Below, piece by piece: positions 35,249 to 43,214 of a DNA stretch of 64,000 nt. Each line of letters opens with the position of its first letter. Position 1 is the stretch's first letter. Location of the stretch: the NCBI RefSeq assembly GCF_032586235.1, contig NZ_JAWHTD010000006.1:124001-188000 (forward strand), given 5' to 3'. The position numbers and the translations under genes were made by a program. The stretch is from Aestuariicoccus sp032586235. GTDB lineage: Bacteria > Pseudomonadota > Alphaproteobacteria > Rhodobacterales > Rhodobacteraceae. The notes beneath the pieces were generated by a model. The model saw nothing but the letters and a program-made list of their open reading frames with translations, was not told where the DNA came from and ran no database searches.

Positions 35249-36025
35249 ATGGCCTTTGAGACGATCATCGTCGAAGTAGAAGACCACGTCGCAACCATTA
35301 AACTGAATCGCCCCGATGCCCTGAACGCCCTGAACACCCAGCTTCTGGGCGAACTGGCCGAGGCGTTGAAAGAGGCCGATCGGAACGAAAAGGTGCGCTG
35401 CATTATCCTGACCGGCTCGTCCAAGGCCTTTGCCGCGGGCGCCGACATCAAGGAGATGTCGCAGAAGACCTTTGTCGACATGTTCATGACGGATTTCTTC
35501 GGCACAGAGGCCGACGCGATCAGCAAGGTGCGCAAGCCGATCATCGCGGCGGTGGCGGGATACGCGTTGGGCGGCGGCTGCGAGCTGGCGATGATGTGCG
35601 ATTTCATCATCGCGGCGGACAATGCGAAATTCGGCCAGCCCGAGATCAACCTCGGCGTCGTGGCAGGAATCGGCGGAACTCAGCGTCTGACGCGGGTCGC
35701 CGGCAAGTCCAAATCGATGGACATGCACCTGACCGGCCGCTTTATGGAGGCTGACGAGGCCGAGCGCGCGGGGCTTGTCAGCCGCGTGGTGCCGGCCAAG
35801 CAGCTGATGGACGAGGCCCAGCAGGCCGCCGCGAAGATCGCCGAGAAATCGGTCCTGACCTCGATGGCGGTGAAAGAGGCGGTCAACCGCGCCTACGAGA
35901 CGACCCTGAGCGAAGGGCTGCTCTTCGAACGGCGGCTGTTTCATTCGATGTTCGCCACCGAGGACCAGTCCGAGGGTATGTCGGCTTTCCTGGAGAAGCG
36001 CACGGCGCAGTTCCGCGACCGCTGA
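35249..36025 (+). CDS. Enoyl-CoA hydratase (crotonase family)
   Basis: 258 codons. Hydrates short- to medium-chain enoyl-CoA. Oxyanion hole segments KAFAAGADIKEM (about 60-71) and GYALGGGCELAM (about 105-116). The catalytic glutamates are in GGGCELAM and in QPEINLGVVAG (about 131). Length and sequence fit FadB1x/PaaF-like hydratases. Single gene between mutM and rpsT. Confidence 0.93.
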   Translation: MAFETIIVEVEDHVATIKLNRPDALNALNTQLLGELAEALKEADRNEKVRCIILTGSSKAFAAGADIKEMSQKTFVDMFMTDFFGTEADAISKVRKPIIAAVAGYALGGGCELAMMCDFIIAADNAKFGQPEINLGVVAGIGGTQRLTRVAGKSKSMDMHLTGRFMEADEAERAGLVSRVVPAKQLMDEAQQAAAKIAEKSVLTSMAVKEAVNRAYETTLSEGLLFERRLFHSMFATEDQSEGMSAFLEKRTAQFRDR

Positions 36026-36045
36026 ACCTGGGTCCATTTTGGGCT

Positions 36046-36073
36046 TTGCATCGCGGCGGAATCTGTCTATATG
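36046..36073 (+). promoter_or_regulatory. Candidate sigma-70 promoter of rpsT
   Basis: TTGCAT (36046-36051), 16-base spacer, TATATG (36068-36073), about 115 bases before the rpsT start. It lies just after the enoyl-CoA hydratase stop. Recognised by eye; no transcript data. Confidence 0.5.
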
Positions 36074-36188
36074 CCGCCCGATATGCGCGTGATGCCCGCT
36101 CTGGCAAGAATCGATCCGGCGGATTGGCCCGGTTCAGAGTGGCATTGCGCCGACCCAACATGAACCGACACAAGACGGGAACGATCAC

Positions 36189-36452
36189 ATGGCAAATTCG
36201 CCCCAGGCCAAGAAGCGCGCACGCCAGAACGAAAAGCGCTTCGCCATCAACAAGGCGCGCCGTTCGCGCATCCGCACCTTCCTTCGCAAGGTCGAAGAGG
36301 CGATCGCCTCTGGCGACAAGGACGCCGCAACCGTAGCCCTGCGCGCGGCCCAGCCCGAACTGATGCGTGGCGTCACCAAGGGCGTGTTCCACAAGAACAC
36401 CGCATCGCGCAAAATGTCGCGTCTGGCCTCGCGGGTCAAAGCGCTCGGCTGA
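36189..36452 (+). CDS. rpsT: 30S ribosomal protein S20
   Basis: 87 codons. MANSPQAKKRARQNEKR and the basic, helical body are diagnostic of S20, which binds 16S rRNA. Followed by an excellent terminator. The long leader could allow autogenous control as in E. coli, but no structure is evident. Confidence 0.98.
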   Translation: MANSPQAKKRARQNEKRFAINKARRSRIRTFLRKVEEAIASGDKDAATVALRAAQPELMRGVTKGVFHKNTASRKMSRLASRVKALG

Positions 36453-36489
36453 CCGCCCTGCGATTTACGCACATTTTACGCTAGTGATG

Positions 36490-36519
36490 AAAGACACCAC
36501 AACCTGTGGTGTCTTTTTT
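36490..36519 (+). terminator. Rho-independent terminator of rpsT
   Basis: GACACCACA (36493-36501), three-base loop, TGTGGTGTC (36505-36513), then six T. Confidence 0.93.
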
Positions 36520-36932
36520 GCATTTTTGGCACGGTTTTCAGAGGCCAGAGATTCTTTTCCGCGATCATGCGAGTCAAGATCAAAGGTCAGTTGCCGGACA
36601 TATTCAAAGGTTGATAGTTTCAGCCTGCGAGTCACATCGCCTTGGGGGGACAGGCAGGCAGATCAGACCCATTCTGCGTGGGGATGAAACGCTTTTCCGG
36701 CCTTGGTCGGAAGGAACGAAGTTACGTCTTCGGCCGGTCCATTTTTATTGCACGGAGCAGTCTGTGCACACGGTCAGCTTCGGGATGGGACGCCGAAGCC
36801 GTGTGTCAGGCGGATCCACGTTGGCGGGGATCCGTCAAACCTGCGTTTGCGGGGCTGAAAAGTTGTGCCAGGGGTTGTGACCGATGCGAGGCTGCTCTCG
36901 CTTGGGTATCGGTAAGGACGGAATGGGGACAC
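36520..36932. other. 413-bp region upstream of dnaA without a gene
   Basis: No credible coding frame. It presumably holds the dnaA promoter and leader. I looked for DnaA boxes (TTATCCACA and close variants) and found none, so I do not call oriC here. An inverted repeat with CGGATCC and GGATCCG arms lies at about 36811-36834. Confidence 0.5.
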
Positions 36933-38276
36933 ATGACACAAGAGCAATGGGGCGCGTTGCAAGCAGGTTTGGAAAAGACGCTCGGGCAAAACAATTTCAA
37001 GACCTGGATCAAACCGCTTGAGTTCGGAGGCATGGACGGCTCTGTTGCCGTGATTCATGTGCCGACGAATTTTCTGGGGACCTATGTGTCGCAGAATTAC
37101 GGCGACCTGCTGCTTAACAAGATCGCCGCGATCAACTCGGATGTCCGCCGCATTCAGTTCAAGGTCGCCAACGGCATCCAGCCGCAGACCCGTCCGCGCG
37201 CGGCCGCCGAACCGGCGCAGTCCAATGGCGATAGCCTGGTCAGCGCCCCGCTGGACCGTCGCTTTACTTTCGACACCTTCGTTGTCGGCAAGCCTAACGA
37301 ACTGGCCCATGCCGCGGCGCGCCGCGTCGCCGAGGGCGGGCCGGTCACGTTCAACCCGCTCTTTCTTTATGGCGGCGTCGGGCTCGGCAAGACGCACCTG
37401 ATGCACGCCATCGCCTGGGAACTGACCCAGCGCAATCCACACCTCAGCGTGCTTTATCTGTCCGCCGAACAATTCATGTACCGCTTCGTGCAGGCTCTGC
37501 GCGACCGCCGGATGATGGACTTCAAAGAGCTGTTCCGCTCGGTCGACGTGCTGATGGTCGACGACGTTCAGTTCATCGCAGGCAAGGACAGCACCCAGGA
37601 AGAGTTCTTTCACACGTTCAACGCCCTCGTGGACCAGAACAAGCAGATCATCATTTCCGCAGACCGTGCCCCGGACGAGATCAAGGACCTTGAGAACCGC
37701 ATCCGCAGCCGTCTGCAATCGGGTCTGGTGGTCGATCTGCACCCCACCGATTACGAGCTGCGTCTGGGGATCCTGCAATCCAAGGTCGGCACCCAGAAGG
37801 CGCAATATCCCGATCTCGAGATTGACGACGGCGTTCTGGAATTTCTCGCGCATCGCATCTCGACCAACGTCCGTGTTCTTGAGGGCGCGCTGACCCGGCT
37901 ATTCGCCTTTGCGTCGCTGGTCGGCAAGCCGATCAATCTGGAACTGACGCAGGATTGCCTGGCGGACGTGCTGCGCGCGTCGGACCGCAAGATCTCGATC
38001 GAGGAGATTCAGCGCAAGGTCGCGGATCACTACAACATCCGGCTGAGCGACATCATCGGGCCCAAGCGCCTGCGCGCCTTTGCGCGCCCGCGTCAGGTGG
38101 CGATGTATCTCTGCAAGCAGATGACCAGCCGGTCGCTGCCCGAGATCGGGCGTCGGTTCGGCGGGCGCGATCACACCACGGTCATGCACGGGGTCAGGCG
38201 GATCGAAGAGCTGCGGATGCAGGACGGTCAGATGGACGAAGACCTCGAACTGCTGCGCCGCGCGCTCGAAGCCTGA
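36933..38276 (+). CDS. dnaA: Chromosomal replication initiator DnaA
   Basis: 447 codons from ATG 36933; the frame is open to 36642 but the sequence there is not DnaA-like. Domain I at the N-terminus (NFKTWIKPLEF), AAA+ domain with Walker A GGVGLGKTHL (about 149-158) and Walker B VLMVDDVQF, and C-terminal DNA-binding domain IV with the signature FGGRDHTTVMHGVRRIE (about 409-425). Followed by dnaN and recF in the common bacterial order. Confidence 0.98.
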   Translation: MTQEQWGALQAGLEKTLGQNNFKTWIKPLEFGGMDGSVAVIHVPTNFLGTYVSQNYGDLLLNKIAAINSDVRRIQFKVANGIQPQTRPRAAAEPAQSNGDSLVSAPLDRRFTFDTFVVGKPNELAHAAARRVAEGGPVTFNPLFLYGGVGLGKTHLMHAIAWELTQRNPHLSVLYLSAEQFMYRFVQALRDRRMMDFKELFRSVDVLMVDDVQFIAGKDSTQEEFFHTFNALVDQNKQIIISADRAPDEIKDLENRIRSRLQSGLVVDLHPTDYELRLGILQSKVGTQKAQYPDLEIDDGVLEFLAHRISTNVRVLEGALTRLFAFASLVGKPINLELTQDCLADVLRASDRKISIEEIQRKVADHYNIRLSDIIGPKRLRAFARPRQVAMYLCKQMTSRSLPEIGRRFGGRDHTTVMHGVRRIEELRMQDGQMDEDLELLRRALEA

Positions 38277-38373
38277 GTCCCGCGCACAACAGATGCCATC
38301 GGGGCCGCGGTCAGGCGGCCCCGGGCACTTGACGCCCTCGCGAAAGCGTCTCACAAAACCTTGAAAAACGGGC

Positions 38374-38402
38374 TTGGAGTGCATCGGGCAACCGGCTAGT
38401 CT
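38374..38402 (+). promoter_or_regulatory. Candidate promoter of dnaN
   Basis: TTGGAG (38374-38379), 17-base spacer, TAGTCT (38397-38402), 28 bases before the dnaN ATG. A T-less GC hairpin (GGGGCCGC/GCGGCCCC, 38301-38322) separates it from dnaA. Weak consensus match. Confidence 0.35.
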
Positions 38403-38430
38403 GCCCGTCCGGATTGCGGAGGCATTGGCG

Positions 38431-39549
38431 ATGAAGATCAGTATCGAACGGGGCGCGCTGCTTAGGGCCGTGTCCCAGGCGCAATCGGTGGTCGAACGGC
38501 GCAACACGATCCCGATCTTGGCCAACGTGCTGATCGAGGCCGAGGGCGACAGCGTCAGCTTTCGCGCCACCGATCTGGACATCGAGGTGCTGGACAAGGC
38601 CCCCGCACAGGTCGAGCGCGCCGGCGCGACGACCGTGTCCGCGGTCACGTTGCACGAAATCGTCCGCAAGCTGCCGGACGGGGCGCTGGTCAACCTGTCC
38701 GAAGACAGCGCGGCGGGCCGGCTGACGGTGGCGGCGGGGCGGTCGAATTTCTCGCTCGCGACGCTGCCGAAAGAGGATTTCCCGGTGATGGCCTCGTCGG
38801 AATATTCCTCGAATTTCTCGGCCAAGGCGACCGTTCTGCGGCGGCTCTTCGACAAGGCCAAGTTCGCGATTTCAAACGAGGAAACGCGTTATTACCTGAA
38901 CGGCGTCTATATGCATGTGGCCGATGGCGAGGATGGCAAGGCGCTGCGCTGCGTGGCCACCGACGGCCACCGCCTGGCCCGGATCGACGCACCGCTGCCC
39001 GAGGGCGCCGAGGGCATGCCAGGCGTGATCGTGCCGCGCAAGACCGTGGGCGAGCTGCGCAAGCTGCTCGACGATGACGACATGCAGATCGCGGTGTCGG
39101 TGTCGGAAACCAAGGTGCGCTTTGCGACGCCCGATATCACCCTGACCTCGAAGGTGATCGACGGAACCTTCCCCGATTACACCCGCGTCATTCCGACAGG
39201 CAACACCCGCCGGATGGAGGTCGACGCGTCGGAATTCGCCAAGGCGGTGGACCGTGTGGCGACGGTGAGCTCGGAACGGTCGCGCGCGGTCAAGCTGGCG
39301 CTGGACGAGGACCGGCTGATCCTGTCGGTCAACGCCCCCGACAGCGGCGCCGCCGAAGAAGAGCTGGCCGTGGCCTATGGCGACGACGCGCTGGAGATCG
39401 GTTTCAACGCCAAATACCTGCTGGAAATCGCCAGCCAGGTGGACCGGGAAAACGCGGTGTTCCTGTTCAACTCGTCCGGTGACCCCACGCTGATGCGCGA
39501 AGGCAACGACACCAGCGCGGTCTATGTCGTCATGCCGATGCGGGTGTGA
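38431..39549 (+). CDS. dnaN: DNA polymerase III beta sliding clamp
   Basis: 372 codons from ATG 38431 (GGAGG upstream). Ring-shaped processivity clamp. Three repeated clamp domains; QSVVERRNTIPILANVLIEA near residue 19 and ATDGHRLA near 174 are typical, and the C-terminus VYVVMPMRV is the conserved tail that binds client peptides. Confidence 0.98.
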   Translation: MKISIERGALLRAVSQAQSVVERRNTIPILANVLIEAEGDSVSFRATDLDIEVLDKAPAQVERAGATTVSAVTLHEIVRKLPDGALVNLSEDSAAGRLTVAAGRSNFSLATLPKEDFPVMASSEYSSNFSAKATVLRRLFDKAKFAISNEETRYYLNGVYMHVADGEDGKALRCVATDGHRLARIDAPLPEGAEGMPGVIVPRKTVGELRKLLDDDDMQIAVSVSETKVRFATPDITLTSKVIDGTFPDYTRVIPTGNTRRMEVDASEFAKAVDRVATVSSERSRAVKLALDEDRLILSVNAPDSGAAEEELAVAYGDDALEIGFNAKYLLEIASQVDRENAVFLFNSSGDPTLMREGNDTSAVYVVMPMRV

Positions 39550-39562
39550 CCGCGGACAGGAG

Positions 39563-39600
39563 CCTCCGGCGGGAGTATTTTTGCCAAGAAGAAGCAGGGG
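39563..39600 (+). repeat. Interspersed palindromic repeat, copy E (dnaN-recF)
   Basis: Shortened copy: CCTCCGGCGG followed by GAGTATTTTTGCCAAGAAG and AAGCAGG. It occupies the dnaN-recF gap, and its end merges into the GGGGAGG that precedes the recF TTG start, so it probably supplies the recF ribosome-binding site. Confidence 0.8.
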
Positions 39601-39610
39601 GAGGGCGCCA

Positions 39611-40708
39611 TTGTACCTGTCGCACCTGACCCTGTCGCATTTCCGCTCGCATCTGCGGGCGCGGGTCGCGGTGGATGCGCGGCCGGTGGCGATCTATGGC
39701 CCGAACGGCGCAGGCAAGACCAACCTCATCGAGGCAGTGTCGCTGTTTTCGCCTGGCCGGGGGCTGCGTCGGGCGTCGGCGGCCGAAATGACGCGCCGGC
39801 CCGAGGCGCTGGGGTGGAAGATCACCGGCGAGGTGCATGGGGCGGACGGCGTGCACGAGGTGGCCTTTCAGTCCGAGGGCGGTGCGGCGCGGAGCGTTCA
39901 GATCGACGGCAAGGCGGCGTCGCAGACGGCGCTGGGGCGGATCGCGCGGGTGCTGTGGCTGATCCCGTCGATGGACCGGCTCTGGATCGAGGGAGCCGAG
40001 GGGCGGCGGAGGTTTCTGGACCGGATGACCCTGTCGTTTTTTCCCGATCACGCTCAGGCGGCGCTGGATTACGAGAAGGCCATGCGCGAGCGGAACCGGC
40101 TGCTGAAGGACCAGGTGCGCGACGCGCATTGGTATGCCGCGCTGGAGGCGCAGATGGCGCGCGCCGGGGCGGTGCTGCACGCCAACCGGAGCGCCGCGCT
40201 GGAGCGGCTCGCCCAGGCACAGGAAGGGGCGGAGACGCAGTTTCCCAGTGCCGAGCTCGATCTGGTGCAGACCGAGGGCACGATGCCCGAATCCGAGGCC
40301 GATCTGCGCGAGGCCTTGCAGGAAAGCCGGTTCCGCGATTTGGCTGCCGGGCGCACGCTGGTGGGCCCGCACCGGTCCGACATCCATGGCGTCTTTGCCG
40401 CCAAGGGGGTGCCTGCAGCCGATTGCTCGACCGGTGAGCAGAAGGCGCTCTTGATTTCGCTGATCCTGGCCAATGCCCGGGCCCTGGCGGCGGATATCGG
40501 CAGCGCGCCGATCCTGCTGCTCGATGAGGTCGCAGCACATCTGGACGCAGGCCGCCGCGCCGCGCTTTACGACGAGATCTGCGCGTTGGGGGCGCAGGCC
40601 TGGATGACGGGTACGGGGCCGGAATTGTTCGAGGATCTGGGCGCGCGCGCGCAGCGGATCGAGGTGACCGAGGAGGCCGGACAGTCAGTGGTGCATATGC
40701 GGGCGTAG
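39611..40708 (+). CDS. recF: DNA replication and repair protein RecF
   Basis: 365 codons from TTG 39611, chosen because LYLSHLTLSHFRSH is the usual N-terminus and GGGGAGG lies seven bases upstream; the ATG-type start upstream would read through dnaN and repeat E. SMC-like ATPase for gap repair. Walker A GPNGAGKTNLIEA (about 31-43), and a signature/Walker B region with LLLDEVAAHLD near residue 302. Confidence 0.95.
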   Translation: MYLSHLTLSHFRSHLRARVAVDARPVAIYGPNGAGKTNLIEAVSLFSPGRGLRRASAAEMTRRPEALGWKITGEVHGADGVHEVAFQSEGGAARSVQIDGKAASQTALGRIARVLWLIPSMDRLWIEGAEGRRRFLDRMTLSFFPDHAQAALDYEKAMRERNRLLKDQVRDAHWYAALEAQMARAGAVLHANRSAALERLAQAQEGAETQFPSAELDLVQTEGTMPESEADLREALQESRFRDLAAGRTLVGPHRSDIHGVFAAKGVPAADCSTGEQKALLISLILANARALAADIGSAPILLLDEVAAHLDAGRRAALYDEICALGAQAWMTGTGPELFEDLGARAQRIEVTEEAGQSVVHMRA

Positions 40709-40790
40709 GCCCCCCAAATCTTGTGCCATTTGCGTGACATCCCCTGCCGAAATGCCTATAAACACAGTCAAAATGACAAAGGATGACGGC

Positions 40791-43208
40791 ATGTCCGATC
40801 CCGCAGGCAAACCCGAAGAATACGGCGCAGATTCCATCAAGGTTCTCAAGGGCTTGGAGGCAGTGCGCAAGCGCCCCGGCATGTATATCGGCGACACCGA
40901 TGACGGGTCGGGTCTGCACCACATGGTCTACGAGGTCGTGGACAACGGCATCGACGAGGCGCTGGCCGGTCATGCCGACTTTGTTCGGGTGAAAATCCAT
41001 GCCGACAATTCGGTGTCCGTGCGCGACAACGGGCGGGGCATTCCGGTCGACATCCACGAGGAAGAGGGCGTTTCGGCGGCCGAGGTCATCATGACCCAGC
41101 TGCACGCCGGCGGAAAATTCGACCAGAACAGCTATAAGGTGTCGGGCGGTCTGCACGGCGTCGGCGTGTCGGTGGTGAACGCACTTTCGGTCTGGCTGGA
41201 ACTGCGCATCTGGCGCAACGGCAAGGAATATTACTGCAAGTTCAGCCATGGCGACACCGTCGAACACCTGCGCGAGGTTGGCGATGCGGACGGCGAGCAG
41301 GGCACCGAGGTGCGGTTTCTCGCCTCGACCGGCACGTTCAGCAACCTAGATTTCGACTTCCACACGCTGGAAAAGCGCCTGCGCGAGCTCGCGTTCCTGA
41401 ACTCCGGCGTGCGCATCATTCTCGTGGACGAACGCCCCGCCGAGCCGCTGAAGACCGAGCTGTTCTTCGAAGGCGGCGTGCGCGAATTCGTCAAATACCT
41501 CGACCGGTCCAAGCAGCCGGTCATGCCCGAGCCGATCTACATGATCGGCGAGCGTGACGGGATCGGTGTGGAAATCGCCATGTGGTGGAATGACAGCTAT
41601 CACGAAACCGTCCTGCCCTTTACCAACAACATCCCGCAGCGCGACGGCGGCACGCATATGGCGGGCTTTCGCGGCGCGTTGACCCGCACGATCAACAGCT
41701 ACGCCCAGTCGAGCGGCATCGCGAAGAAGGAGAAGGTCAGCTTTACCGGCGACGATGCGCGCGAGGGGCTGACCTGCGTGCTGTCGGTCAAGGTGCCCGA
41801 TCCGAAATTCTCGAGCCAGACCAAGGACAAGCTGGTTTCCTCCGAGGTGCGACCGGCGGTCGAAAGCCTGATGAACGAAAAGCTGGCCGAGTGGTTCGAA
41901 GAGAACCCGAACGAGGCCAAGGTCATCGTCGGCAAGATCATCGAGGCCGCGCTGGCCCGCGAGGCCGCCCGCAAGGCGCGCGAGCTGACCCGGCGCAAGA
42001 ACCCGATGGACATCAATTTCCTGGCCAGCAAGCTCAAGGATTGTTCCAACAAGGACCCCTCAAAGACCGAGCTTTTCCTGGTCGAGGGCGACAGCGCCGG
42101 CGGTTCGGCCCAGACCGGGCGCGACCGCAGCACCCAGGCCATTCTGCCGCTCAAGGGCAAGATCCTGAACGTCGAGCGGGCGCGCTTCGACCGGATGCTC
42201 GCCAGCCAGGAAATCGGAAACCTGGTGATGGCGCTGGGCACCGGGATCGGTCGGGATGAATTCAACATCGCCAAGCTGCGCTATCACAAGATCATCATCA
42301 TGACCGACGCCGACGTCGACGGCGCGCATATCCGGACGCTCTTGCTGACGTTCTTCTACCGGCAGATGCCCGAGCTGATCGAGAACGGCCATCTCTACAT
42401 CGCGCAGCCGCCGCTTTACAAAGTCAGCCGGGGCAAGTCCGAGGTCTATCTAAAAGACCAGGCCGCGATGGACGATTACCTGATCCAGCAAGGGATCGAG
42501 GGCGCGCGGCTGAAGCAGGGCAACGGCGAAGAGATCATCGGCCAGGATCTGGCCCGCGTCGTCGACGAGGCGCGCCAGCTGAAACGCGTGCTGGACGCGT
42601 TCCCGACGCACTACCCCCGTCACATCTTGGAACAGGCGGCGATTGCCGGGGCCTTCGTTCCGGGCGCGGTGGATGCGGACCTGCAAGGCGTGGCCGACAA
42701 GGTGGCCGAGCGGCTGGATCAGATCGCGCTGGAATACGAGCGCGGCTGGACCGGGCGCATCACTCAGGATCGCGGCATCCGTCTGGCACGGATCCTGCGC
42801 GGCGTCGAAGAGGTGCGCACGCTGGACGGCCCCATGCTCCGCTCGGGCGAGGCGCGCAAAACCGGCAGTTTCACGCAAAGCCTTCAGGCGGTCTATAATC
42901 TGCCTGCCACGCTGGAACGCCGCGACCGCAGCCAGTTGATCCACGGGCCGCTCGACCTGCTGGAGGCCATTCTGGAAGAGGGCGAAAAGGGCCTGTCGCT
43001 GCAGCGCTACAAGGGACTGGGCGAGATGAACCCGGGCCAGCTTTGGGAAACCACGCTGGACCCCAACGCGCGGACCCTGCTGCGGGTGGACATCGACGAC
43101 ATGACCGAGGCGGACGATCTGTTTACCAAGCTGATGGGCGACGTGGTCGAACCGCGCCGCGAGTTCATCCAGCAAAACGCGCTGAGCGTCGAGAATCTCG
43201 ATTTCTGA
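40791..43208 (+). CDS. gyrB: DNA gyrase subunit B
   Basis: 805 codons from ATG 40791 (AAAGGA upstream, MSDP... as in relatives); earlier in-frame ATGs add 19 residues. GHKL ATPase (VYEVVDNGIDEA, RDNGRGIPVD, SGGLHGVG), then TOPRIM (EGDSAGGSA, DADVDGAHI) and a C-terminal GyrB tail (YKGLGEMNPGQLWETT). Convergent with the regulator on the other strand, six bases between stops. Confidence 0.98.
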   Translation: MSDPAGKPEEYGADSIKVLKGLEAVRKRPGMYIGDTDDGSGLHHMVYEVVDNGIDEALAGHADFVRVKIHADNSVSVRDNGRGIPVDIHEEEGVSAAEVIMTQLHAGGKFDQNSYKVSGGLHGVGVSVVNALSVWLELRIWRNGKEYYCKFSHGDTVEHLREVGDADGEQGTEVRFLASTGTFSNLDFDFHTLEKRLRELAFLNSGVRIILVDERPAEPLKTELFFEGGVREFVKYLDRSKQPVMPEPIYMIGERDGIGVEIAMWWNDSYHETVLPFTNNIPQRDGGTHMAGFRGALTRTINSYAQSSGIAKKEKVSFTGDDAREGLTCVLSVKVPDPKFSSQTKDKLVSSEVRPAVESLMNEKLAEWFEENPNEAKVIVGKIIEAALAREAARKARELTRRKNPMDINFLASKLKDCSNKDPSKTELFLVEGDSAGGSAQTGRDRSTQAILPLKGKILNVERARFDRMLASQEIGNLVMALGTGIGRDEFNIAKLRYHKIIIMTDADVDGAHIRTLLLTFFYRQMPELIENGHLYIAQPPLYKVSRGKSEVYLKDQAAMDDYLIQQGIEGARLKQGNGEEIIGQDLARVVDEARQLKRVLDAFPTHYPRHILEQAAIAGAFVPGAVDADLQGVADKVAERLDQIALEYERGWTGRITQDRGIRLARILRGVEEVRTLDGPMLRSGEARKTGSFTQSLQAVYNLPATLERRDRSQLIHGPLDLLEAILEEGEKGLSLQRYKGLGEMNPGQLWETTLDPNARTLLRVDIDDMTEADDLFTKLMGDVVEPRREFIQQNALSVENLDF

Positions 43209-43214
43209 TCGCGG

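Noticed and set aside
36520..36932. Possible oriC upstream of dnaA
   Set aside because: No DnaA boxes or AT-rich unwinding element found by eye; oriC is often elsewhere in this group.
38301..38322. GC hairpin after dnaA as a rho-independent terminator
   Set aside because: No T-tract follows; it may be a pause or processing structure only.
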